A stretch of DNA of 32,788 nucleotides, from the NCBI GenBank assembly GCA_002311855.1, contig DCAB01000002.1, forward strand, positions 42,733-75,520, given 5' to 3'. Position numbers and translations under genes: made by a program. The DNA is from Candidatus Dadabacteria bacterium UBA1144 (GTDB taxonomy: Bacteria; Desulfobacterota_D; UBA1144). Numbering within the stretch: position 1 is the first letter of the stretch; each line of letters begins with the position of its first letter. This document shows, piece after piece, positions 7,924 to 15,183 of the stretch. The notes beneath the pieces are model-generated. The model had not been told where the DNA came from and did not search any database. It saw only the letters and a program-made list of their open reading frames with translations.

Positions 7924-8939
7924 AGTTCTTTGCCGATTGCTTTTGCAATAATTCTAGCTTTGCCAACCATAGCTTGAAATTTCTTAGGTTTCAAAGACTG
8001 GCCCCCATCACTTAAAGCAACTTCAGGCTTATTGTGAACTTCGATAGCTAATCCATCAGCTCCCGCTGCTATTGCGGCATAAGCAATAGGAGATACATAT
8101 TGCCAATATCCTGTCCCATGTGCCGGATCTGCGATAACGGGTAAATGGGTTCTTTCCTTCAGAACGGGAATGGCGTTTATGTCAAAAGTATTTCTAGTTG
8201 CAGTTTCGAAAGTTCTGATACCTCTTTCGCAAAGTGCCACACTCATATTTCCTTCTGCTAAAAGATACTCAGCGCATAACAAAAATTCATATATTGAAGT
8301 AGACATACCTCTTTTTAGCAATACCGGCTTTTTCGTTTTTCCAACGGCCTTTAAAAGAGCATAATTTTGACAATTTCTAGCTCCAATTTGAATCATATCT
8401 GCGTACTCGCTAATAATATCGAGATTCTTTAAATCTAAAACTTCAGTAACTATAGGAAGGTCGACTAAATCACCAGCTTTCCTGAGCAATTTTAATCCTT
8501 CCACACCCATTCCCTGAAATGTGTAAGGGGAAGTTCGAGGCTTAAAAGCGCCACCTCTAAGTATTGTTGCTCCACTAGCTTTTACTGTTTTCGCAATTTC
8601 AATAATTTGTTCTTCTGATTCAACTGAACATGGACCAGCTATTAAAGTAAGTTTGTCTCCACCAACTATTGTATTACCAACGGGAAAAGAGGAATCATCA
8701 TGTTTAAATTCTCGACTACCAAGTTTATGAGCTTGCAATATAGGAACAACAGCTTCAACTCCTGGCAGCTGACCTATCAAGTTCATATGTTGTTGCTTTT
8801 CTTTCTGATCCCCTACTGCACCAATTATTGTCTTCGATTCACCTTTTACAACTTCAGCACTGTACCCATATTCTTTTACTGCTTCAACAATCTCATATAG
8901 CTCATCATCTGTCGCAGTTCCTTTTAAGACAATTATCAT
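7920..8939 (-). CDS. aroF: 3-deoxy-7-phosphoheptulonate synthase, type I-beta with N-terminal regulatory domain
   Basis: DAHP synthase joins PEP and erythrose-4-phosphate, opening the shikimate pathway; both substrates connect to eno and tkt nearby. The 339 residues comprise a ferredoxin-like/ACT-type N-terminal domain (~1-70, MIIVLKGTATDDELYEIVEA) as in the Thermotoga enzyme, where it mediates Tyr/Phe feedback, then a TIM barrel with IAGPCSVES, LRGGAFKPRTSPYTFQG, QIGARNCQN, KRGMS and ADPAHGTGY. It has one of the few strong Shine-Dalgarno sequences in the window (GGAGG, 5 bases before the ATG). Its protein is richer in Ala/Gly and poorer in Lys than its neighbours. Tail overlaps purN by 4 bases. 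aroB lies 1.3 kb away, in a separate minus-strand unit. Confidence 0.95.
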   Translation of the reverse strand: MIIVLKGTATDDELYEIVEAVKEYGYSAEVVKGESKTIIGAVGDQKEKQQHMNLIGQLPGVEAVVPILQAHKLGSREFKHDDSSFPVGNTIVGGDKLTLIAGPCSVESEEQIIEIAKTVKASGATILRGGAFKPRTSPYTFQGMGVEGLKLLRKAGDLVDLPIVTEVLDLKNLDIISEYADMIQIGARNCQNYALLKAVGKTKKPVLLKRGMSTSIYEFLLCAEYLLAEGNMSVALCERGIRTFETATRNTFDINAIPVLKERTHLPVIADPAHGTGYWQYVSPIAYAAIAAGADGLAIEVHNKPEVALSDGGQSLKPKKFQAMVGKARIIAKAIGKEL

Positions 8940-8944
8940 ACGAT

Positions 8945-8990
8945 CCTCCGATGTTTAGTAATATTTTATTGAAAATAAAGTCTATATCAA
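8945..8990 (-). promoter_or_regulatory. aroF promoter and strong ribosome-binding site
   Basis: Minus strand: TTGATA (8990-8985), 16-base spacer, TAAAAT (8968-8963), then GGAGG (8949-8945) 5 bases before the ATG. Predicted start near 8956 gives a leader of about 17 bases. This leadered layout contrasts with the divergent leaderless plsC promoter. Confidence 0.6.
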
Positions 8991-8995
8991 ATAAA

Positions 8996-9023
8996 TTGAA
9001 AAAAAAAACTTATTTATTATGAT
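8996..9023 (+). promoter_or_regulatory. plsC promoter, leaderless layout
   Basis: TTGAAA (8996-9001), 16-base spacer, TATGAT (9018-9023), then only 6 bases to the plsC ATG, so the RNA would begin at or beside the start codon. No Shine-Dalgarno sequence is present. Confidence 0.6.
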
Positions 9024-9029
9024 TTTAAA

Positions 9030-9725
9030 ATGATTACTTCATATCTGAGATGGTTAATTATCGCCCTTCTGACAATTGTGCTTGGAATCCCCACCATTAT
9101 GATTGCTTTCATTTCTCCCAAAATTGCTAATATGACAACAATTAAAATTTGGGGGAAATTAATTATCTTTATTTGCCACGTGAGGCTTACCATAAAAGGA
9201 TTGGAAAACATTAAGGACGAACCTACTATTGTAATGTTTAATCACAAAAGCTTATTTGATATATTTTGTTTATGTTCTTTGATGCGGTATGACTGGAGGG
9301 CGATGATGAAAAAACAATTAATCAAAATTCCCATTTTTGGACAAGTTGTAATAATCATGGGTCATTATTTTGTCGCAAGGGATGGTTCGTTTGAGGATCG
9401 AAGAGAAGTAGTAAAAATAATTAAAAAAATAAAAAATGGAAAAATAGTTTTTATAGCCCCAGAAGGAACTAGAAATCCCAATGCTGGCTTGATAGATTTT
9501 AAAAATGGTGGTTTTTATATCGCAAAAAAAACCGAGATAAATATTGTTCCCATGATAATTAAAGGCGCAGGGGACATAGTTGAAAAGAATTCAATGCTAA
9601 TTAAACCTGGTCCGATTGACATAAATATACTTCCCAAAATTGATGTAAAAAATTATGGTACAGATAAAGATTCAATTGAAAAACTGAAGAACGATATACA
9701 TGAAATTTTTTTGAGGAATATGTAG
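9030..9725 (+). CDS. plsC: 1-acyl-sn-glycerol-3-phosphate acyltransferase
   Basis: PlsC-family acyltransferase making phosphatidic acid at the inner membrane. The 231-residue protein has a hydrophobic N-terminus (~8-30) as membrane anchor, the catalytic HX4D motif (His72-Asp77, NHKSLFD), the block around FVARDG (~110-116) and the EGTRNP motif near 147-152. Length and order fit the family. It is leaderless by promoter geometry. Its stop is separated from the convergent trmB stop by a single base. The exact acyl acceptor is inferred from the family; a lyso-ornithine-lipid or other acyltransferase is less likely. Confidence 0.87.
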   Translation: MITSYLRWLIIALLTIVLGIPTIMIAFISPKIANMTTIKIWGKLIIFICHVRLTIKGLENIKDEPTIVMFNHKSLFDIFCLCSLMRYDWRAMMKKQLIKIPIFGQVVIIMGHYFVARDGSFEDRREVVKIIKKIKNGKIVFIAPEGTRNPNAGLIDFKNGGFYIAKKTEINIVPMIIKGAGDIVEKNSMLIKPGPIDINILPKIDVKNYGTDKDSIEKLKNDIHEIFLRNM

Positions 9726-9726
9726 A

Positions 9727-10323
9727 TTACTTTTTCTGTAGTTTAAGACTATAAATTTTTTTATTTTCTTTTAAAAACAACTTTTGGAATTTTGTATTCG
9801 GTAATGTTTTATCGAATAAACTTTTCTTCGTGCTTGTAGCGAATCTGGTTTTAGTTATTTCCTTTTTTATTATTTTCATATATTTTTTATCATCTGTCTT
9901 TATATACAAAAAACCTCTTCTTTTTATTATTTCATGCAGATTCATTAAGAAATTACTATTGATTAATCTATTCTTTTCATGTTTATCTTTAGGCCATGGG
10001 TCAGGATTATTGATAAAGACTTTATTTAAAGAATTCTTGGGAATTATTTCTTTAATTAATAAATTAGCATCACAAAATATGAATTTTAGGTTTTTTAATT
10101 TATTCAGCTCAGCTTTTTTCAGAGATTTGACAATTCTTCCATATTTGATCTCCAGGCCAATAAAATATTTACTTGGATTATTCAATGCTAGTTCTGTTAA
10201 TAGCTCCCCATCTCCACAGCCTATATCCAGAGAAGTATTCTTATCTTTTGTAAAATTTTTGAGGCTTGATGCTAAAGATATATCAATTAGATATTTTGGA
10301 TACTTATTTATTCTTAAATTCAT
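9727..10323 (-). CDS. trmB: tRNA (guanine-N7)-methyltransferase
   Basis: TrmB puts m7G at position 46 of tRNAs using SAM. The 198-residue product has the SAM-binding LDIGCGDGELLTELA (~36-50), FIGLEIKYGRI, the FCDAN strand and the family hallmark NNPDPWPKDKHEKNRL (~105-120; usually FPDPWPKKRH). It is lysine-rich like its neighbours. It is the last gene of the minus-strand run, and its first 20 bases overlap the end of aroB. It converges on plsC with one base between the stops. Confidence 0.92.
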   Translation of the reverse strand: MNLRINKYPKYLIDISLASSLKNFTKDKNTSLDIGCGDGELLTELALNNPSKYFIGLEIKYGRIVKSLKKAELNKLKNLKFIFCDANLLIKEIIPKNSLNKVFINNPDPWPKDKHEKNRLINSNFLMNLHEIIKRRGFLYIKTDDKKYMKIIKKEITKTRFATSTKKSLFDKTLPNTKFQKLFLKENKKIYSLKLQKK

Positions 10324-11395
10324 TAAGAACTTCTCTAATTGCAGAGATTATGATTTTTTCCGGTATCTCAGTTACATAAAGGCCATCTTTTTGTTTTATT
10401 AATCCAATCTTATTTGGTAGAGCAAATGCAATTTTATTTGACTTATTTTTTTTGTCTAATTTCATATAATTAATTAATTTTTTAATATCAAATTTAGTAG
10501 ATTTCAAATTTAGAAGATCAAACTTCTGAAGAATATTTTTAATTCTTAGATATTCATTTTCTGATAATTGTTCTATTAAGTATGAAATTTTTGATTCTAT
10601 TAGCATGCCTAGGCCAATACAGTCTCCATGTAATCTTTTATATAAGAAATGTTTTTCAAGAGCATGACCTATCGTGTGTCCAAAATTGAGTACCACTCTT
10701 TTATTGCTTTCTTTAAAATCTTCTTCTACGATTGTAACTTTTATTTTGATACAGTCTGCAATTATCGTATTTATAATGATTGTGGAGTTGTTTAAAAAAT
10801 CCTTATCAATTCTTTCAACTAATGTAAACAATGATTTATCATCGATTATTCCATATTTAATAATTTCTGCTAGACCCTGTCTTATTTCTTTTCGTGGTAA
10901 AGTTCTTAAAAATTTTTTATTTATTATTATCTCTTTCGGATTATAAAACGTTCCGATTAAGTTTTTCCCAAATTCATTATTTATTCCTGTTTTGCCCCCG
11001 ATTGAGCTATCTACAATGGAAACCAAAGAAGTTGGTACGTGAATCAAATCTATTCCCCTCATAAATGTCGAAGCAACAAAGCCTCCTATGTCACCTACAA
11101 CTCCACCCCCAACAGCTACAAGCAAGCTCTTTCTATTAAATTTATTTTTAAATAAAAATTTTTCTATATTTGTCTTTGTTTCACGTGATTTGCTTTTTTC
11201 ACCAGGTTTTATTTTTATAATCAATATATTGTTATCTTTAAAAATATTATTATATAGTCGGTAGATATTAGTATCGGTTAGTATTGCGATTTTCTCGTAT
11301 TTCTTTTTGTTTCTCCTTATGAAATTATTAAAATTTTCGGAAAATTTTATTTGATAAGAACTCTTTTGTTGTCTATGAAGGACCTTGGTTACCAT
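10304..11395 (-). CDS. aroB: 3-dehydroquinate synthase
   Basis: AroB converts DAHP to 3-dehydroquinate, the step after AroF. The 363-residue length is normal. Motifs: the nucleotide-binding GGGVVGDIGGFVAST, then HVPTSLVSIVDSSIGGKTGIN, the NLIGTFYNP block, the metal-binding region RQGLAEIIKYG and LNFGHTIGHALE, and KRLHGDCIGLGM. The ATG shares one base with the apt stop, so the two are translationally coupled; trmB starts inside its 3' end. The coding sequence contains a parS-like 16-mer (11177-11192). Confidence 0.96.
   Translation of the reverse strand: MVTKVLHRQQKSSYQIKFSENFNNFIRRNKKKYEKIAILTDTNIYRLYNNIFKDNNILIIKIKPGEKSKSRETKTNIEKFLFKNKFNRKSLLVAVGGGVVGDIGGFVASTFMRGIDLIHVPTSLVSIVDSSIGGKTGINNEFGKNLIGTFYNPKEIIINKKFLRTLPRKEIRQGLAEIIKYGIIDDKSLFTLVERIDKDFLNNSTIIINTIIADCIKIKVTIVEEDFKESNKRVVLNFGHTIGHALEKHFLYKRLHGDCIGLGMLIESKISYLIEQLSENEYLRIKNILQKFDLLNLKSTKFDIKKLINYMKLDKKNKSNKIAFALPNKIGLIKQKDGLYVTEIPEKIIISAIREVLNEFKNK
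11177..11192. promoter_or_regulatory. parS-like sequence inside aroB
   Basis: TGTTTCACGTGATTTG matches the widely conserved ParB site TGTTTCACGTGAAACA at 12 of 16 positions, including the full left half and the CACGTG core. It is about 20 kb from parAB, a distance at which chromosomal parS sites can occur. One half-site is degenerate, so chance is possible. Confidence 0.3.
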
Positions 11396-11904
11396 TAGTA
11401 TTTAATTATTGAAGTTACTTCCTCGCAATTAATTTTTTCTCTTCCTTTTAATGAAAGCAGTTCAATTACAAATGATATACAGCTTATTTGACAATTAAAA
11501 TTTTTTACTAAATCTTCTATAGCTGATATAGTCCCTCCTGTTGCCAATAAATCATCTATTATTGCAATCTTGGAACCATATTCCAATGAATCTGTATGAA
11601 TTTGAAAAGTATCGGTGCCATACTCTAGTTCGTACTCAATTTGAAAGGTTGTATGGGGTAATTTCCCTTTTTTTCTAACCAAAACAAGATTTTTGTTAAT
11701 TTTATAGCATACTGCCGATGCAAAAATAAAGCCCCTTGATTCTGGAGCGACAATAGAGGTTACATCCTTGGGTATAATGGCAGATAATTGATTTACTACG
11801 TAACTAAAAGCTTTGTGATTCTTCAGAAGAGGGGTGATATCCCTATAAAGGACACCCTCCTTGGGAAAGTTAGGCACATCTCTGATGTATTTTTTTATAT
11901 CCAT
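11395..11904 (-). CDS. apt: Adenine phosphoribosyltransferase
   Basis: Apt salvages adenine to AMP using PRPP. The 169-residue protein starts MDIKKYIRDVPNFPKEGVLYRDITPLL, typical of Apt, then VAPESRGFIFASAV, RKKGKLPHTT and the PRPP-binding motif IAIIDDLLATGGT (~113-125). Its start overlaps the end of the upstream DedA-like gene by 10 bases, and its stop overlaps aroB by 1. Adenine preference over other purines is inferred from the N-terminal and RKKGKLP motifs. Confidence 0.95.
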   Translation of the reverse strand: MDIKKYIRDVPNFPKEGVLYRDITPLLKNHKAFSYVVNQLSAIIPKDVTSIVAPESRGFIFASAVCYKINKNLVLVRKKGKLPHTTFQIEYELEYGTDTFQIHTDSLEYGSKIAIIDDLLATGGTISAIEDLVKNFNCQISCISFVIELLSLKGREKINCEEVTSIIKY

Positions 11905-12479
11905 TTATAGATAAAATATATAATTAAAATTACTATAAGAGCAATAGATAAATATAAAACTTCTTTGCTTTTCAAAATCGATTCGAATTTTTCACCAAAT
12001 ACCTTTGCTAAATATGCTACTAAACCAAATCTAAGCGATCTACCAATTATTGCTCCAATGAGAAAAGGTAGAAATTCGGCATTTAATATCCCTGCTGCAA
12101 TACAAAATATTTTAAACGGCAAAGGAGTGAAACCTGATGTCAACATTAACAAGAAAGTGTCTTCATCGATTCTATCTTGAATTAATTCTATTTTGTCTAT
12201 ATTATTGGAAATAAAGCTGATATTGTTTTCTACTGCATATCTCACTATTTCGTCTCCAAGAAAGTAACCTATACAACCTCCAACGATAGAAAAAAAGAGA
12301 CAAATTAAAACCATCCTTAGAATTTGCCTATAGGTTTTTTTTATGCATAAGAAACCAAGAAATGGATCGGGTGGAATAGGAAAAAAAATTGCTTCAGTAA
12401 AAGAAACAATTGACATAATTACTATTCCTTTTACCCCGCCCCTGAACTTTAAACTAGTTCTCAATAATTTATCAATCAT
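11895..12479 (-). CDS. DedA/YqaA-family (VTT domain) inner-membrane protein
   Basis: Predicted multi-pass membrane protein of 194 residues with about five hydrophobic segments (~17-40, 50-75, 108-125, 131-160, 174-193). It has the short DedA/SNARE-associated signatures: FTEAIFFPIPPDPFLG near the N-terminus, a glycine-rich VGGCIGYFLGDE stretch, and FKIFCIAAGILNAEFLPFLI with GRSLRFG. The short length and PIPPD motif resemble the YqaA-like branch. Relatives act in lipid scrambling or membrane homeostasis; the substrate here is unknown. It shares an ATGA overlap with surE upstream and overlaps apt downstream. Confidence 0.8.
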   Translation of the reverse strand: MIDKLLRTSLKFRGGVKGIVIMSIVSFTEAIFFPIPPDPFLGFLCIKKTYRQILRMVLICLFFSIVGGCIGYFLGDEIVRYAVENNISFISNNIDKIELIQDRIDEDTFLLMLTSGFTPLPFKIFCIAAGILNAEFLPFLIGAIIGRSLRFGLVAYLAKVFGEKFESILKSKEVLYLSIALIVILIIYFIYKWI

Positions 12480-13204
12480 ATTTTCAATTTAAGATCTGAA
12501 TATTTTGTGTAATCTACGATTAACGGAGTGATTGAGATGTACCCATGTCTGACGGCATCTACATCTGTCCCTTTTTTTGCTTTGTAGCTTAAATCTTTAC
12601 CACCGATCCAAAAATATTCATTTCCCCTAGGATCTCTTTTTGAGATTATCTTTTGACCATAAGCTCTCGAACCTTGTTTGGTGAATCTGATACCTTTTAT
12701 GGCATTTGTTGGTAGATTTGGATAATTAATATTGAAAAAAAATGATTTAATTTTTTTCTTTAGAATTCTTGAAAGAATACTTTTAAATGTCAAAGTACAT
12801 TCTGAATATTTTGGATTCTTTTTATTGACAATTGATAGTGCTATTGAATTTACTCCATGAAGAAATCCTTCTCTAGCTGCTCCCACAGTACCGGAGTAAT
12901 TTATATCGTCCCCCATATTTGCTCCATTATTAATACCCGATACTACTAAATCAAATTTTTTCTTGCCTATCTTGCTATTGATCGCGTAATTAACACAATC
13001 TGCAGGAAGGCCTAATACCGAATACTTATTATTATCGATTTTTTTAACTCTTAATGGTGCACTGAGACTCATTGAGTGACTCGTAGTACTTTGATTATGT
13101 GAAGGGGCGACTATTACAGTCTCACCAAATTCTAATAAGATTTTGTATAACTCGTCAATCCCTTCGGAATAAATACCATCATCATTTGTTAAAAGAATTC
13201 TCAT
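12476..13204 (-). CDS. surE: 5'/3'-nucleotidase SurE
   Basis: SurE is a metal-dependent nucleoside monophosphate phosphatase. The 242-residue product begins MRILLTNDDGI (metal ligands Asp8, Asp9), has VVAPSHNQSTTSHSMS, the metal-binding SGINNGANMGDDINYSGTVGAAREG block and NINYPNLP. The length is slightly shorter than usual (~250). The ATG lies 6 bases after the last tRNA-Pro base, so an mRNA cut at the tRNA 3' end would have a 6-base leader. No Shine-Dalgarno sequence. The downstream membrane gene overlaps by 4 bases. Confidence 0.95.
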   Translation of the reverse strand: MRILLTNDDGIYSEGIDELYKILLEFGETVIVAPSHNQSTTSHSMSLSAPLRVKKIDNNKYSVLGLPADCVNYAINSKIGKKKFDLVVSGINNGANMGDDINYSGTVGAAREGFLHGVNSIALSIVNKKNPKYSECTLTFKSILSRILKKKIKSFFFNINYPNLPTNAIKGIRFTKQGSRAYGQKIISKRDPRGNEYFWIGGKDLSYKAKKGTDVDAVRHGYISITPLIVDYTKYSDLKLKI

Positions 13205-13210
13205 TTTTTA

Positions 13211-13283
13211 TCGGGGTGATCGGATTTGAACCGACGACCCCTGGTCCCCCAGACCAGTGCGCTACCAACTGCGCTACACCCCG
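13211..13283 (-). tRNA. tRNA-Pro (anticodon GGG)
   Basis: The 73-base cloverleaf on the minus strand folds fully: acceptor CGGGGTG/CACCCCG with discriminator A, D stem GCGC/GCGC, anticodon stem CTGGT/ACCAG with loop CTGGGGG (anticodon GGG, reading CCC/CCU), and T arm with TTCAAAT. The 3' CCA is not encoded. It lies 3 bases after the merR stop and 6 bases before the surE ATG, so it must be processed from a protein-coding transcript. Confidence 0.96.
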
Positions 13284-13286
13284 TAA

Positions 13287-13628
13287 CTAAGGAGTATTTA
13301 AAATTTTTTCCAATCTATTTTGTATTTCTTTAAGCCTATAGAGTACTTCTCCTTCCTTTCGGAAGGTGTTTTCAAGCTTTTCATTGATTTTTCTTCCATC
13401 CATTTTAGCATTTATTTCATTTAGATAGCTGTTAATTTTGCGAATTACACCTATTGATTTTTTATGATACAACCTGTGCTCACCTTTGGAATTGCTTCTT
13501 AATTGATTTTTTAGATACCCATATTTGTTTGTCCAATATCTGATTTTGTTTGCTGGTATTCCGGTAATGGTTTCAAGCTCCCCTATTTTAAAATAATACT
13601 TCTCCTTGCCATTACTTTTTGTATACAT
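13287..13628 (-). CDS. Small MerR-family DNA-binding protein
   Basis: The 113-residue protein has a MerR-type winged helix-turn-helix at the N-terminus: FKIGELETITGIPANKIRYWTNKYG (~13-37) and then HRLYHKKSIGVIRKI (~52-66). A short coiled-coil-like C-terminus (~65-110) would serve for dimerisation. There is no cysteine-rich or ligand-binding effector domain, so it does not look like a metal or drug sensor. Similar small MerR proteins sit next to tRNA-Pro and ihfA in several proteobacteria; no ihfA is here. The target is unknown; self-control or control of the tRNA-surE run is speculation. Confidence 0.8.
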   Translation of the reverse strand: MYTKSNGKEKYYFKIGELETITGIPANKIRYWTNKYGYLKNQLRSNSKGEHRLYHKKSIGVIRKINSYLNEINAKMDGRKINEKLENTFRKEGEVLYRLKEIQNRLEKILNTP

Positions 13629-13636
13629 GGAATCAG

Positions 13637-13665
13637 AAAATAAGATAATAATATTCTATTGTCAA
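13637..13665 (-). promoter_or_regulatory. Promoter for merR-tRNA-Pro-surE
   Basis: Minus strand: perfect TTGACA (13665-13660), 17-base spacer, TATTTT (13642-13637), then 8 bases to the merR ATG. It lies in the 45-base gap after rnhB and would give a leaderless merR message continuing through the tRNA. Confidence 0.55.
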
Positions 13666-13673
13666 TCTTTTAG

Positions 13674-14261
13674 CTAATTTTTAAAACTTTTTCTATGAAT
13701 AGGAGACGGTCCGTACCGATTTAAGCAGTCTTTATGATATTTAGTTCCATATCCTTTATTCTTTTCGAATCCATAATAAGGAAAGAGGATTGCAACTTGT
13801 TTTATTATAAAATCTCTTACTACTTTGGCAATGATTGAAGCTGCTCCAATTGATTTGCAAATTCTATCTCCTTTGGGGATACATATCTGTGCAGTTTTCG
13901 AATCAATTCTTTGATTCCCATCAACTAGTAGAACGTCGGGCTTTGTCTTCAAGTTTGTGATGGCTCTCAACATAGCTAGTTTGGTCGCATTTAAGACATT
14001 TATTCTATCGATTTCTTCATGTGAAGAAATACCTAAAGAAAACTCTGAATTATGCTTCATAAGTTCTAAAAATATTTTATTTCTTCTTGGTTCACTTAGT
14101 AATTTTGAATCACTAACTTTAATATCAAATTCAATGTTTTTAATTAAAAAAGCGCAGGCAACTACAGGGCCTATCAATGACCCTCTTCCTACTTCATCTA
14201 CTCCTGCTATAATCTTATTTTTTTTGAGTAATTTATCTTCTATATAATTAAGAGATTCCAT
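13674..14261 (-). CDS. rnhB: Ribonuclease HII
   Basis: RNase HII removes ribonucleotides and RNA primers from RNA:DNA hybrids. The 195-residue protein carries IAGVDEVGRGSLIGPVV (catalytic Asp22, Glu23), VSDSKLLS, LVDGNQ with another acidic ligand, SIGAASIIAKVVRD, and the C-terminal GYGTKYHKDCLNRYGPSPIHRKSF block. The ATG shares one base with the dapA stop. The context with lysine genes is unremarkable and suggests only co-transcription. Confidence 0.95.
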   Translation of the reverse strand: MESLNYIEDKLLKKNKIIAGVDEVGRGSLIGPVVACAFLIKNIEFDIKVSDSKLLSEPRRNKIFLELMKHNSEFSLGISSHEEIDRINVLNATKLAMLRAITNLKTKPDVLLVDGNQRIDSKTAQICIPKGDRICKSIGAASIIAKVVRDFIIKQVAILFPYYGFEKNKGYGTKYHKDCLNRYGPSPIHRKSFKN

Positions 14262-15145
14262 TAAATCAGTTTCAATATTTTTAATTCATTTGAGACCAAC
14301 TCAGCTTTCTTAGAATCTAATTTAGTCAAAGGTAACCTTAGTATATCGCTGCACAAGCCAACTCTGTGTAGGGCATATTTTATCGGTATTGGATTGGTAT
14401 CAACAAACAATATCTTATTAAGTCCTCCTAGTTCATTGTTTATTTGCTCAGCTTTTTTCATGTTTTTCTCCATAAAATTGTTGAATAATTCAGAACATTT
14501 TTTTGGTACGATATTGGAAGTTACAGATATGTAACCATTCCCCCCAGCTTTTAGAACTTGGAAATTCAAGCTATCTTCACCTGATAGGACAATGAAGTTC
14601 TCCGGACACTCATTTTTTATCTCTAACACTTTATCTATGTCCCCACTCGCCTCTTTGATTCCCACTATATTTTTATTTTCTTTAACTAATTTTTTTATCG
14701 TAGAAGTTTCAAGATTCACAACCGATCTCCCTGGAATATTGTATAGAATAATTCGTAGAGAAGTATTTTTTGCTATTTTGTTAAAGTGCTCATATAAACC
14801 CAATTGATTAGGTTTATTGTAATATGGAACGACTTGTAGACTGGCATCAGCACCAGCCTTTTCTGCTGCTGCTGTTAATCTTAGGGCTTCTTCCGTCGAA
14901 TTAGATCCAGTTCCCGCAATAACCGGAATACGTTTTTTGACAGTTTCTATTGTTATTTTTATTACTTCTTCATGCTCTTTGTGACTGAGGGTAGGTGACT
15001 CACCTGTGGTCCCACAAGGTACAAGACCATGAACTCCTTCGTCTATTTGTCTTACAATCAAATCTTTGAGAGCGACTTCATCAATCTCGCCATTTATATC
15101 AAAAGGCGTGATTAAAGCCGTTATGCAACCTTTGATTTCTTGCAT
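14261..15145 (-). CDS. dapA: 4-hydroxy-tetrahydrodipicolinate synthase
   Basis: DapA condenses aspartate semialdehyde and pyruvate, entering lysine/diaminopimelate synthesis. The 294-residue TIM barrel shows CGTTGES (Thr46, Thr47), VVPYYNKPNQLGLYEHF, catalytic Tyr135 in LYNIPGRS, Schiff-base Lys164 in GIKEASG, and LSGEDS. It follows asd, the enzyme making its substrate, by 32 bases, so the two steps are genetically coupled. It may also have its own leaderless promoter, with TATGAT 8 bases before the ATG. Confidence 0.96.
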   Translation of the reverse strand: MQEIKGCITALITPFDINGEIDEVALKDLIVRQIDEGVHGLVPCGTTGESPTLSHKEHEEVIKITIETVKKRIPVIAGTGSNSTEEALRLTAAAEKAGADASLQVVPYYNKPNQLGLYEHFNKIAKNTSLRIILYNIPGRSVVNLETSTIKKLVKENKNIVGIKEASGDIDKVLEIKNECPENFIVLSGEDSLNFQVLKAGGNGYISVTSNIVPKKCSELFNNFMEKNMKKAEQINNELGGLNKILFVDTNPIPIKYALHRVGLCSDILRLPLTKLDSKKAELVSNELKILKLI

Positions 15146-15153
15146 TTATCTAT

Positions 15154-15183
15154 ATCATACAATACAAATCTAATTTGTTACAA
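15154..15183 (-). promoter_or_regulatory. Possible internal promoter for dapA
   Basis: Minus strand: TTGTAA (15183-15178, overlapping the asd stop), 18-base spacer, TATGAT (15159-15154), then 8 bases to the dapA ATG. The layout matches other leaderless candidates here, but the -35 is weak. Confidence 0.35.

Noticed and set aside
9176..9185. Second CACGTG core (in plsC) considered as parS
   Set aside because: The flanks do not match the TGTTT/AAACA arms; only the six-base core is shared.
9830..10402. 190-codon plus-strand frame across trmB and the end of aroB
   Set aside because: It lies antisense to two clear genes; the hydrophobic product is the usual shadow of Lys-rich genes read backwards.
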